64,000 nt of DNA, taken from contig NZ_CP058669.1 of assembly GCF_014323565.1 (NCBI RefSeq), forward strand, positions 248,001 to 312,000, written 5' to 3'. Of this stretch, positions 34,221 to 42,200 are shown in pieces. The notes below the pieces were generated by a model. The model was given only the letters and a program-made list of their open reading frames with translations, was not told the origin of the DNA and searched no databases. How positions within the stretch are numbered: position 1 is the stretch's first letter; each line of letters opens with the position of its first letter. The stretch is from Hyphobacterium sp. CCMP332. Lineage in GTDB: Bacteria; Pseudomonadota; Alphaproteobacteria; Caulobacterales; Maricaulaceae. A program made the position numbers and the translations under genes.

Positions 34221-35492
34221 ATGTCCATCGCCGGATTATCTATTCGATCAGAGGCAGTGCCCATGGCGACCAATGAACCGCGCTATCGCGTTCCTGTTCC
34301 GAACTTCCGTCCGGGTGATGATCCCGACTTCTCGCATCTGAATATTCCCGATGCCGGCAAGGCCAGACGCCCCGGCGTGGACGTTGCGGGGCGGGACACA
34401 ACCGATCTGGCGCTGGGCATGGTGCGTGTGCTCGACCACAACCATCAGGCAGTCGGTGAATGGAATCCGGAGATCAAGCCGGACGTGCTGCGGGAAGGTC
34501 TGCGCCACATGATGCTGACGCGCGTCTATGACGAGCGGATGCAGAAGCTGCAGCGTCAGGGCAAGATGAGCTTCTACATGAAGTCAACTGGCGAAGAGGC
34601 GGTCGCCGTCGCCGGTGCCATGGCGCTGAAAGACAGCGACATGGTCTTCCCGTCCTATCGCCAGCAGGGCATTCTTTTTGCGCGTGGCCGCGACATTGTC
34701 GATATGATGTGCCACTGCATTTCCAACAGCAAGGACAACCTCAAGGGCCGTCAGCTGCCGGTGCACTACACTTGGGCCGAGGGCAATTTCTTCTCCATTT
34801 CCGGCAATCTCGGCACCCAATTCCCGCAAGCCGTCGGCTGGGCGATGGCTGCCCGTTACAAGGGCAATGATCAGGTCACGGCGAGCTGGATCGGCGATGG
34901 CACCACGGCAGAGGGTGATTTCCACGGCGCGATGACCCTGGCCTCGACCTACCGGGCGCCGGTCATTCTGAACGTCGTCAACAACCAGTTTGCCATTTCC
35001 ACCCATCAGAATATGGCCATTGGCGACGCCCCGACTTTCGCGCTGAAAGGTCTGGGCTATGGCATCGCCTCCATGCGCGTCGACGGCAATGACTTCCTTG
35101 CCGTCTATGCCGCCATGCAATGGGCTGCAGAGCGCGCACGCCAAGGCCACGGACCGACCTTTGTCGAATACTTTTCCTACCGGGCCGACGCGCATTCGAC
35201 CTCGGATGATCCGTCCGGCTATCGCCCGAAGACGGAAGCAAAAGCCTGGCCGCTGGGCGATCCGATCGAGCGTCTGAAGAACCACCTCATCGGCCTTGGC
35301 GAATGGGATGAGGAACGTCACGACGCGCTGGAAAAAGAACTGAATGATCTGGTCGTGAAATCCTACAAGGAAGCCGAAAGCCACGGCACGCTGCACGACG
35401 GACCCTTGTCGCCCATACCCTCCATTTTTGAAGACGTGTTCGAGGAACAGGACTGGCGCCTGATCCGTCAACGTCAGGATCTGGGAGTCTAG
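34221..35492 (+). CDS. bkdA1: Branched-chain 2-oxoacid dehydrogenase E1 alpha subunit
   Basis: 423 residues. With the beta subunit it decarboxylates 2-oxoacids of valine, leucine and isoleucine using thiamine diphosphate. The TPP motif GDGTTAEGDFH is followed by NVVNNQFAISTH. The long N-terminal arm (PVPNFRPGDDPDFSHLNIPD) is typical of BkdA1-type rather than pyruvate E1 alpha. Start 34221 has AAAAGGTGAT before it; an internal ATG at 34263 lacks a site. It is the first gene of a three-gene unit with E1 beta and E2. Confidence 0.93.
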   Translation: MSIAGLSIRSEAVPMATNEPRYRVPVPNFRPGDDPDFSHLNIPDAGKARRPGVDVAGRDTTDLALGMVRVLDHNHQAVGEWNPEIKPDVLREGLRHMMLTRVYDERMQKLQRQGKMSFYMKSTGEEAVAVAGAMALKDSDMVFPSYRQQGILFARGRDIVDMMCHCISNSKDNLKGRQLPVHYTWAEGNFFSISGNLGTQFPQAVGWAMAARYKGNDQVTASWIGDGTTAEGDFHGAMTLASTYRAPVILNVVNNQFAISTHQNMAIGDAPTFALKGLGYGIASMRVDGNDFLAVYAAMQWAAERARQGHGPTFVEYFSYRADAHSTSDDPSGYRPKTEAKAWPLGDPIERLKNHLIGLGEWDEERHDALEKELNDLVVKSYKEAESHGTLHDGPLSPIPSIFEDVFEEQDWRLIRQRQDLGV

Positions 35493-35495
35493 ACC

Positions 35496-36512
35496 ATGGC
35501 CAAGATGAACATGATCCAGGCGCTCAATTCGGCGCTCGACATTGCGATGGAAAAAGACCCGAATGTGGTCTCCTTTGGCGAGGATGCCGGCTATTTCGGC
35601 GGCGTTTTCCGCGTCACGGCGGGCCTTCAGGAGAAATACGGCCTCGACCGCTCTTTCGACACGCCGATCAACGAAGCCGCGATTGCCGCCATGGCCATCG
35701 GCATGGCCGCCAACGGTTTGCGCCCCGTCGCGGAAGTCCAGTTTTCCGACTATATCTTCCCCGCCATCGACCAGATCGTGAACGAGATGACGCGCCTGCG
35801 CTATCGCACCGCCGGCCAGTACACACAGCCGATTGTCATTCGTTCGCCCTGGGGCGGCGGCATCCGGGGTGGTCAGACCCACTCCATGAGCCCGGAAGCC
35901 TTTTTCACGCATGTTCCGGGTCTGCGCGTGGTTATCCCGTCCAACCCGTATGATGCCAAGGGCCTGCTGCTCGCCTCGATCGAGAATAACGACCCGGTCG
36001 TCTTCTTCGAGCCCAAGCGCATGTATAACGGCCCCTTCGACGGCAAGGCTGATGGCGCACTCGCCAGCTGGGCCAATCATCCGAAGGGCGAAGTGCCGGA
36101 AGGTCATTATACCGTCCCGCTGGATCAGGCCGAAGTCGTGCGCGAGGGCAATGATGTCACCGTCATCGCCTATGGCACGCTGGTTCACGTCGCCCTGTCG
36201 GCGGCGGAAAAGTCCGGCATCGATGCCGAGGTGATCGATCTCAAGACGCTCACCCCCTATGACATCGACACGATTACGGCGTCGGTGAAAAAGACCGGCC
36301 GCTGCATCGTCAGCCAGGAAGCACCGCGCACCTCCGGTTTCGCTGCCGAGTTGTCCGCCCAGATCCAGGAAGACTGTTTCTATGCGCTGGAAGCGCCGAT
36401 CCATCGCGTGACCGGGTGGGATACACCCTATCCGCACGCCCATGAATGGTCCTATTTCCCGGGGCAGGAACGCTTTATCAATGCGCTGAAATCCGTGATG
36501 GAGGCCAAGTAA
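35496..36512 (+). CDS. bkdA2: Branched-chain 2-oxoacid dehydrogenase E1 beta subunit
   Basis: 338 residues, the transketolase-like beta subunit. It contains EDAGYFGGVFRVTAGL, FDTPINEAAIAAMAIGMA and EVQFSDYIFPAIDQIVNE, and the C-terminal domain ends in a typical FPGQERFINALKSVME. It begins 3 bases after E1 alpha, and its stop overlaps the E2 ATG by one base (TAATG), showing tight coupling of the complex subunits. Confidence 0.95.
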   Translation: MAKMNMIQALNSALDIAMEKDPNVVSFGEDAGYFGGVFRVTAGLQEKYGLDRSFDTPINEAAIAAMAIGMAANGLRPVAEVQFSDYIFPAIDQIVNEMTRLRYRTAGQYTQPIVIRSPWGGGIRGGQTHSMSPEAFFTHVPGLRVVIPSNPYDAKGLLLASIENNDPVVFFEPKRMYNGPFDGKADGALASWANHPKGEVPEGHYTVPLDQAEVVREGNDVTVIAYGTLVHVALSAAEKSGIDAEVIDLKTLTPYDIDTITASVKKTGRCIVSQEAPRTSGFAAELSAQIQEDCFYALEAPIHRVTGWDTPYPHAHEWSYFPGQERFINALKSVMEAK

Positions 36513-37819
36513 TGTCTGAATACCGTTACAAACTCCCCGATGTCGGTGAAGGCGTGGTCGAGGCCGAGATCGTCGAATGGCGCATCAAGGTCGGCGACAC
36601 GGTCGAGGAAGACCAGCCCATCCTTGACGTGATGACCGACAAGGCAACGGTGGAAGTACCGTGCGCGGTGAACGGCACGGTGACGAAGATCGTCGGCGAG
36701 CCCGGCGATGTCATCCCGGTCGGCACCGAAATCCTCTTCATCGACACCGGTGGCGCGCCGGTTCCGTCTGAACAGGATGTTCCTCCCCCGCCTGCGGGGG
36801 AGGTGTCGAGCAAAAGCGAGACGGAGGGGGGAGATGCCAAGGCTGAACCTTCCCCCCCTCGACCGGCAGAGCCGGCCACTCCCCCCGCAAGCGGTGGGAG
36901 AAAAGAGGTTGCCGCACCCGTCGCCCGCGCCGAAGGTGACCGCCCGTTGGCCAGCCCGGCCGTGCGTCAGCGCGCCATGGATGCTGATATCGATCTGGCC
37001 ACCGTCCCGGGCACCGGCCCGGCCGGGCGCATTACGCATACCGATCTCGATGACTTCATCGCCTCGGGCGGCCGTCTCGCCGCTCGCGCAGGTGGGGGTG
37101 GCGCGGGCCGCACCCGGCGCACCGGCGTGGAAGAGCAGAAAATCATCGGCCTGCGCCGCAAGATCGCGGAGAATATGGTCAAGGCGAAGACCACCATCCC
37201 GCACATCGCCTATGTCGAGGAAATCGACCTCACGGCACTGGAAGATCTGCGGGCGCATCTGAATGCCACCAAGCGCGAGGACCAGCCCAAACTGACGCTC
37301 ATTCCTTTCCTCGCCGCCGCGCTGTGCAAGGCTTTGCCACAAACACCGCAGGCGAACGCGCATTACGACACCGAAGCGGGCGTTCTGACGAAATATGAGG
37401 GCGTCCATCTCGGTGTGGCCACGGCGACGCCGAACGGCCTGATGGTGCCGACCATCAAACACGCCGAAGCGCTGGACGTCTGGGAGCTCGCGTCCGAATT
37501 AGGTCGACTGGCCAAAGCTGCCCGCGATGGCAAGGCCACCAAGGACGAGCTCTCCGGTTCCACCATCACCATCACCTCGCTGGGCGCGATTGGGGGTCTG
37601 GTAACGACACCGGTCATCAACCTGCCGGAAACCGCCATTATCGGCGTCAACAAGATGCAGGAATTGCCGCGCTTTGATGCCGGCGGCCGCGTCGTCCCGC
37701 GCAAGCTGATGAACCTCTCCTCCAGCTTCGATCACCGCATCGTCGACGGCTATGAAGCGGCGGTTCTGATCCAGAACGTCAAGGGATATCTGGAGAATCC
37801 GGCGACGTTGTTTATATAG
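36512..37819 (+). CDS. bkdB: Branched-chain 2-oxoacid dehydrogenase E2 (lipoamide acyltransferase) with a repeat-derived linker
   Basis: 435 residues. The lipoyl domain (1-78) has the lipoylated lysine K44 (DVMTDKATVEV). The peripheral subunit-binding domain (around 145-185) has ASPAVRQRAMDADIDLATVP. The catalytic domain (about 205-435) ends with the active-site HRIVDG (SSFDHRIVDGYEA). Residues 90-132, the linker between the first two domains, are encoded by a family A palindromic repeat inserted in frame, giving a Pro/Glu/Ser-rich segment. The start at 36512 overlaps the E1 beta stop and resembles other E2 starts (MSEYRYKLPDVGEG). Confidence 0.94.
   Translation: MSEYRYKLPDVGEGVVEAEIVEWRIKVGDTVEEDQPILDVMTDKATVEVPCAVNGTVTKIVGEPGDVIPVGTEILFIDTGGAPVPSEQDVPPPPAGEVSSKSETEGGDAKAEPSPPRPAEPATPPASGGRKEVAAPVARAEGDRPLASPAVRQRAMDADIDLATVPGTGPAGRITHTDLDDFIASGGRLAARAGGGGAGRTRRTGVEEQKIIGLRRKIAENMVKAKTTIPHIAYVEEIDLTALEDLRAHLNATKREDQPKLTLIPFLAAALCKALPQTPQANAHYDTEAGVLTKYEGVHLGVATATPNGLMVPTIKHAEALDVWELASELGRLAKAARDGKATKDELSGSTITITSLGAIGGLVTTPVINLPETAIIGVNKMQELPRFDAGGRVVPRKLMNLSSSFDHRIVDGYEAAVLIQNVKGYLENPATLFI
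36781..36904. repeat. Family A palindromic repeat inside bkdB, in frame
   Basis: The element reads TCCTCCCCCGCCTGCGGGGG, AGGTGTCGAGCAAAAGCGAG, ACGGAGGGGGGAGA, a centre, then CTTCCCCCCCTCGACCGGCA, GCCACTCCCCCCGCAAG and GGTGGGAGAAAA. This aligns block by block with the intergenic copies at 43.2 and 30.1 kb. Here it is translated as part of the E2 linker without a stop. Confidence 0.85.
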
Positions 37820-37831
37820 TTGGCGCTATTT

Positions 37832-37866
37832 CCCTCTCCCTTGAGGGAGAGGGTCAGGGTGAGGGG
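37832..37866. repeat. Left inverted repeat beside the DUF559 gene
   Basis: A perfect 10-bp palindrome CCCTCTCCCT-TG-AGGGAGAGGG (37832-37853) is followed by TCAGGGTGAGGGG. It begins 13 bases after the E2 stop. The same sequence occurs in inverted form after the DUF559 gene. Confidence 0.8.
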
Positions 37867-37889
37867 TCTTTTTGTGCTAGGCTTGCCGA

Positions 37890-38270
37890 ATGCCCGAGCC
37901 CCTGACCCCGTTGGCCCGCCGATTGCGCCGCGATGCAACCCACGCCGAACGCAAGGTATGGAACATGCTGCGCGAGCGGCCGCTCGGCTTCAAATTCCGG
38001 CGCCAGCAACCGGTCGAAGGCTTCATCGCCGACTTCGCGTGTTTCGAGGCAAAGCTGGTCATTGAGATCGATGGCGGCCAACATTTCGACAATGCTGAAG
38101 ACGCTGCGCGCTCCGCGAAACTGGAAGCGGCGGGTTGGACGGTGATCCGATTCTGGAACGTGGAAGTTCATGAATCCATGGATGGAATCTATGACCGGGT
38201 AGCGGAAGCTCTTCGAGCGTTGAAGCACGTCCAGCAACCCCCTCACCCAGCGGATGACTTTCAGGACTGA
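37890..38270 (+). CDS. DUF559 (Vsr-like) endonuclease-domain protein
   Basis: 126 residues matching DUF559, a fold related to very-short-patch-repair endonucleases. Conserved features are ARRLRRDATHAERKVWNMLR, FKFRRQQPVEGFIADFACFE and the PD-(D/E)xK-like VIEIDGGQHFD. The actual substrate is unknown. The last residues (QQPPHPADDFQD) come from the right-hand repeat, so the repeat overlaps the coding end. It stands between two inverted palindromic repeats in the gap that separates E2 from E3. Confidence 0.85.
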   Translation: MPEPLTPLARRLRRDATHAERKVWNMLRERPLGFKFRRQQPVEGFIADFACFEAKLVIEIDGGQHFDNAEDAARSAKLEAAGWTVIRFWNVEVHESMDGIYDRVAEALRALKHVQQPPHPADDFQD

Positions 38271-38306
38271 AAGCCATCCTCCCCCTCTCCCTCAAGGGAG
38301 GGGGAA
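38238..38306. repeat. Right inverted repeat beside the DUF559 gene
   Basis: CCCCCTCACCC (38238-38248) lies within the last codons of the DUF559 gene. Next come an inner part with GACTTTCAGGACTGAAAG, itself a small hairpin, and then CCCCCTCTCCCTCAAGGGAG. The outer parts are the inverse of the left repeat at 37832-37866, so the gene is bracketed by terminal inverted repeats. A segment of about 35 bases separates the two halves on this side. Confidence 0.7.
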
Positions 38307-38360
38307 TGCTGCTTGCGTGAATCCGATTCATCAATAGCGTTGGTCGGGGAGGTCTGACGC

Positions 38361-38774
38361 GTGATTAGGTCTGTACTCACAGCACTTGGATTGATGGTTG
38401 TGATATTCGCGGGCGCTATCCTGTTGGGGATGCACGCAACCTGGCTGCTGATGTCCGGAAACTGGAATGAGTTACCCAGCGATGCAGTTGTAACAAATCA
38501 AGTGATTGGTGTTATTCAGGCGTTTTGGGCGGCGATATCGATAGCCGTGGTTATTTTATTTCGGACGCTATCTTTTCATCGAAACCAAATTCTACAGGGA
38601 GCAGCTCTTGGGCTATCATTTCTCGTTACGGCACCGTTGCTTCTTTACCCGACGTTTCACTATTTCGAGGTCCAGTGGCCCAAGGTTCCAATCTCGTTAA
38701 TTGCGGTGGTTTGCGCGCACTATGTGGCGTTCAAATTTATTCGCAAAAGGCCGGGCAGGGATCATCCGTCGTGA
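38361..38774 (+). CDS. Small membrane protein, AT-richer than its surroundings
   Basis: 137 residues with four predicted membrane segments (VLTALGLMVVIFAGAILLG, VIGVIQAFWAAISIAVVIL, ALGLSFLVTAPLLLYPTF and ISLIAVVCAHYVAFKFI). I recognise no family. The gene has clearly lower G+C than its neighbours, with many TTT, ATT and TAT codons, which suggests recent acquisition. It lies in the insert between E2 and E3. Confidence 0.65.
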   Translation: MIRSVLTALGLMVVIFAGAILLGMHATWLLMSGNWNELPSDAVVTNQVIGVIQAFWAAISIAVVILFRTLSFHRNQILQGAALGLSFLVTAPLLLYPTFHYFEVQWPKVPISLIAVVCAHYVAFKFIRKRPGRDHPS

Positions 38775-38855
38775 TGGCGTGCATTCCCCTCACACCATCG
38801 TGACGCCACAACGCGCATAATTTTGGCATGATCTCCACAACTCGGGGAGATCATC

Positions 38856-39458
38856 ATGAAAACCGCAATTTCCATTCTCGCATTCGGACTGTTGGCCAGC
38901 ACCACCGTCCACGCGCAAGTCGTGGGCGAGGGCGTGCGTTGGTGTGGCGATTACGGATCGCCCGCCGAAGACATGCCGGAGGAGTTTGGCCAGTTCGCCT
39001 TTCTGGTCGGTGATTACGATATCGAGTTTCTGGATTGGGATGCTGAAGCCGAAAGTTGGGGCGAACCGCGTCCCTATTACGCTCACTGGAATGGGCGCTA
39101 TGGTCTGGGAGGCCGGTCCATCATTGATGAATGGTATGCGCCCGGTTTTGGATATCGTGAGACATCCGGTGCCGGCATCAATATCCGTATCTGGGATGCC
39201 GAGGAGGGCATCTGGAAAACGGCGTGGCACAATACAGCGACCAATCAGGTTCTCGATCTGCGTCAGCAGGTATTGGAGGATGGCCGCCTGCATCTCTGGC
39301 AGGTTTACCCGGACGTACCAGAACGTAATATCTGGTTTGAAACCTATGAGAATGGCGAATGGGCACGCATCGAGCAGGCCCGGGATGAAGACAGCGGTGA
39401 ATGGGTGAACTCAGTCTCGCTCTACGCCCGGCCCGCAGAATGCGCTCCGTTGGAATAG
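38856..39458 (+). CDS. Secreted protein, DUF1579-like
   Basis: 200 residues with a signal peptide (MKTAISILAFGLLASTTVHA). The mature part, FLVGDYDIEFLDWDAEAESW, then WNGRYGLGGRSIIDEWYAPG and ETYENGEWARIEQARDEDSG, resembles DUF1579-like lipocalin-type proteins, an assignment from general resemblance. GGGGAG lies before the ATG. It ends one base before the convergent 140-residue gene. The function is unknown. Confidence 0.66.
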   Translation: MKTAISILAFGLLASTTVHAQVVGEGVRWCGDYGSPAEDMPEEFGQFAFLVGDYDIEFLDWDAEAESWGEPRPYYAHWNGRYGLGGRSIIDEWYAPGFGYRETSGAGINIRIWDAEEGIWKTAWHNTATNQVLDLRQQVLEDGRLHLWQVYPDVPERNIWFETYENGEWARIEQARDEDSGEWVNSVSLYARPAECAPLE

Positions 39459-39459
39459 G

Positions 39460-39882
39460 TTAGGCGGGGCGACGGAGTTCTGGCCAGTCGGCTTCAAATC
39501 CTTCCAGCCAGTTGCGGCCTGAATCACGATCGGCGAAAATCTCGATGTCAAAGACGCCGAGGACAAAGGGCATGGACTGCCACAGGCGCAAAATAGGCAG
39601 ATTATGCGCATCTTCGGCCACCCAGGCGACCTTGAATTCGGGACCACGGACTTCGGTCATCCGCTCCAGCTCGGCCTTGAACTCCGTCCGCAAGACCTTG
39701 CTGTCAATGGCGGAAACATCCGTACCGCGCTCAAGGATCGCCAGCATATTCATACCGGTTTGCCATTCGGGCCCATAATAAAGCTCGACATTCATGTCGC
39801 GGAACGTTTCGAAGCTCAGTGCACCATTGAGGCGGACTTCGACGATATTTCCGGTGGTCGGAAACTTGATTTCATAGGTCAT
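39460..39882 (-). CDS. Small cytoplasmic protein (STAS/SpoIIAA-like)
   Basis: 140 residues from the ATG at 39882 (MTYEIKFPTTGNIVEVRLNG); the longer frame upstream is not supported, as GAGGG precedes this ATG. The layout, TGNIVEVRLNGALSFETFRD then MNMLAILERGTDVSAID and VRGPEFKVAWVAEDAHN, suggests a SpoIIAA/STAS-like alpha/beta fold. No catalytic residues are evident. It is convergent with the DUF1579-like gene. The 294 bases from here to lpd hold no gene that I can see. Confidence 0.6.
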   Translation of the reverse strand: MTYEIKFPTTGNIVEVRLNGALSFETFRDMNVELYYGPEWQTGMNMLAILERGTDVSAIDSKVLRTEFKAELERMTEVRGPEFKVAWVAEDAHNLPILRLWQSMPFVLGVFDIEIFADRDSGRNWLEGFEADWPELRRPA

Positions 39883-40176
39883 TGCGTGACCCTCTTCTTT
39901 AAGACCTTGTAGAAAGTAGGGCGATTTGCCCGCCGAGCAAGGCGGACAAATCTGCGCGCAAAAGCGGCAAGCGCGTCCTGCCCTCATCGGGAGCGGCGAG
40001 CTATACGTCAAATATGTCGCAAAAAGGGCAAATACCCCGCGTGAAGATCAAGGCAGGTATGCGAATTATGGATGCTCGGAGGCAAGAAATCGAATACCCG
40101 CCATGCATCCTCGCCCCTTCCCCTGAAACGCTGGCCCGGCTAAACCCTCGCCAGAGATCAGGACAAGGGTTTTGGC

Positions 40177-41604
40177 ATGAGCGATCTGAGCTGTGATGTA
40201 TTGGTAGTGGGCGGTGGTCCCGGTGGGTATCCGGCGGCAATCCGCGCGGGCCAGCTGGGGCTGGACACCATTATCGTCGACAGGGATGGCTGGGGCGGTA
40301 CCTGCCTCAATCGCGGCTGTATCCCGTCCAAGGCCTTCATCCACGCCGCCGACAAATTCCACGAGATGAGCCACCATGCGAACAATGCCGCGTTGGGGAT
40401 TTCGCTTTCCGCCAAGCCAACACTCGACATGAAAGGCCTTGTCGCCTGGAAAGACGAAATCGTCGGAAAGCTGACCGGCGGTGTTGAAGGCTTGCTGAAA
40501 GCCGCAAATGTCCGGTCCATTTCCGGCTGGGCCGAGTTTGAGGACGCCAAGACCTGCACCGTCACGCTGGAAGGCGGCTCGAAACAGAAAATCACCGCGA
40601 AGAATGTGATCCTCGCCACCGGCTCGGTCGAGGTCGAACTGCCCTTCCTGAAATTTGGCGGCAAGGTCATCGGCTCCACCGGCGCGCTGGATCTGGAAAA
40701 ACTGCCCAAGAAGCTCGTCGTCGTGGGCGGCGGCTATATCGGTCTGGAGCTTGGCATTGCCTATCGCAAGCTGGGATCAGAGGTCACCTTCGTCGAGGCG
40801 CTGGATCGCATCCTGCCCGTCTATGACAAGGAGCTGACCCGCCCGATCACCCGCTGGCTGAAAGAGAATGGTATTGCCGTTCATACCTCCTGCAAGGCCA
40901 GGGGCATGGTGGAAGAAGGCGGCAAGACTTTCCTCGAATTCGAAACCGCCAAGGGCGAGACCGAGCGTCTGGAAGCCGACAACATCCTCGTCTCTGTGGG
41001 CCGCAAGCCGAACATGACCGGTTGGGGTCTGGACAAGATGGGCATCCCCAGTGACGGCAAATTCCTGAAAGTGAATGAGCGCTGCGAAACCGGCATGCGC
41101 GGCGTTTATGCGCTGGGCGATCTGACCGGCGAACCCCTGCTGGCCCACCGCGCCACCGCGCAGGGCGAGCGCGTCGCAGAGATCATCGCCGGTCACAAGA
41201 CCGCCTTTGACCCCGTCGCCATTGCCGCGGTCTGCTTCACCGATCCGGAAGTGGTCGGCGTGGGTGTCACGCCGGACGAGGCAAAGGACAAGGGTGAGAC
41301 CGTCATCACCGGCAAATTCCCGCTCGCCGCGAATGGCCGTTACCTCTCCATGGAAGGCGGCGCCGATGGCGGCTTTATCCGCATCACGGCGCGCGAAAGC
41401 GACCACGTCATTCTCGGCATTCATGCCGTCGGCAAGCATGTCTCCGAACTCTCCGGTGAATTTGCGCTGGCCATGGAGATGGGCGCGCGTCTGGAAGACA
41501 TCGCCGGCACCGTCCATGTCCACCCGACACTAACGGAAGGCTTTGCCGAGGCCGCGCTCGCTGCGCTGGGCCATCCCATCCACATCTCGGCACCGAAGAA
41601 GTAA
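40177..41604 (+). CDS. lpdA: Dihydrolipoyl dehydrogenase (E3)
   Basis: 475 residues. It reoxidises dihydrolipoamide of the 2-oxoacid dehydrogenase, passing electrons to NAD+. It has the FAD motif GGGPGGYPAAIRA, the redox disulfide GGTCLNRGCIPSKA, a second dinucleotide motif VVVGGGYIGLELG and the catalytic HPTLTEGF (His-Glu) at the C-terminus. It is separated by about 2.4 kb from the E1-E2 genes on the same strand but is most likely their E3. Its stop overlaps the thioesterase start by one base. Confidence 0.96.
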   Translation: MSDLSCDVLVVGGGPGGYPAAIRAGQLGLDTIIVDRDGWGGTCLNRGCIPSKAFIHAADKFHEMSHHANNAALGISLSAKPTLDMKGLVAWKDEIVGKLTGGVEGLLKAANVRSISGWAEFEDAKTCTVTLEGGSKQKITAKNVILATGSVEVELPFLKFGGKVIGSTGALDLEKLPKKLVVVGGGYIGLELGIAYRKLGSEVTFVEALDRILPVYDKELTRPITRWLKENGIAVHTSCKARGMVEEGGKTFLEFETAKGETERLEADNILVSVGRKPNMTGWGLDKMGIPSDGKFLKVNERCETGMRGVYALGDLTGEPLLAHRATAQGERVAEIIAGHKTAFDPVAIAAVCFTDPEVVGVGVTPDEAKDKGETVITGKFPLAANGRYLSMEGGADGGFIRITARESDHVILGIHAVGKHVSELSGEFALAMEMGARLEDIAGTVHVHPTLTEGFAEAALAALGHPIHISAPKK

Positions 41605-42020
41605 TGACGGCGCTGGCCACCAGTTTCGAGACCGCCTTCCTCCACACACAGGCCGTGGAAGAAGACGACATCGATTTCATGGGGCATGTGAACAATCTGG
41701 TCTATCTGCGCTGGGCCGGGGAAATGGCCGAGCGTCACTGGCAGGCCGTGGCATCAGATGACCTGCAAGCCGCCGGGCTCTGGGTCGTTCTGCGCCACGA
41801 GATCGACTATCTGCGTGAATTGAAGCGGGGCGAAGAGGTCGAGCTGCGCACCTGGGTCGATCCGGTGAAAGGCGTGCGCTGTCCGCGCCATGTCGACATC
41901 CGCAAGGCAGGGGCGGACAAGCCGTCAGCCAGAGTCTTGACCACCTGGACCTTCATCGACGCCGAAACCCATCGTCCCAAACGCCTGCCCCCCGAAATGA
42001 AAGCCCTGTTCGGGATGTGA
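41604..42020 (+). CDS. Hotdog-fold acyl-CoA thioesterase (4HBT type)
   Basis: 138 residues with the family pattern DDIDFMGHVNNLVYLRWAGE, where the acidic residue and GHVNN are conserved in YbgC/FadM-type thioesterases. Further motifs are VVLRHEIDYLRELKRGEEVE and RVLTTWTFIDAETHRPKRLP. It probably hydrolyses acyl-CoA, perhaps branched-chain acyl-CoA given its coupling to lpdA (one-base overlap). The exact substrate is unknown. Confidence 0.87.
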   Translation: MTALATSFETAFLHTQAVEEDDIDFMGHVNNLVYLRWAGEMAERHWQAVASDDLQAAGLWVVLRHEIDYLRELKRGEEVELRTWVDPVKGVRCPRHVDIRKAGADKPSARVLTTWTFIDAETHRPKRLPPEMKALFGM

Positions 42021-42031
42021 ATGAATTCTCC

Positions 42032-42133
42032 GCGTCCCTCGGGCTCGCCTGTCCTCGACCCTGATCGGGGAAGCCGTGGGTCCATCTTTTTAGATATTGA
42101 TGGATCCCCGGATCAAGTCCGGGGACCCCGGTA
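42032..42133. repeat. Palindromic intergenic repeat, family B
   Basis: GCGTCCCTCGGGCTCG is followed by a 25-base module, CCGTGGGTCCATC, a loop, GATGGATCCCCGGATCAAGT and CCGGGGACCCCGG. The outer parts recur at 43337-43436. The arms GGGTCCATC and GATGGATCCC pair. The module (CCTGTCCTCGACCCTGATCG and following GGGA) is here in the left arm. Confidence 0.75.
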
Positions 42134-42200
42134 ATGGTAAAACCACCTCATCCTGAGGTGCGAACGAAGTAAGCCTCGAAGGAGGGGTTCGATAAACGAC

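Noticed and set aside
34584-36443. A 619-codon open frame on the minus strand across E1 alpha and E1 beta
   Set aside because: The plus strand carries complete, motif-bearing dehydrogenase subunits; the antisense frame is a by-product of G+C-rich codon bias.
37832-37853. A palindrome after the E2 gene as an intrinsic terminator
   Set aside because: It has no T-run and matches the repeat on the other side of the DUF559 gene, so it is listed as a repeat, though it may also slow transcription.
39883-40176. Short open frames before lpdA
   Set aside because: They have no ribosome binding site and no protein-like composition; the gap probably holds only the lpdA promoter.
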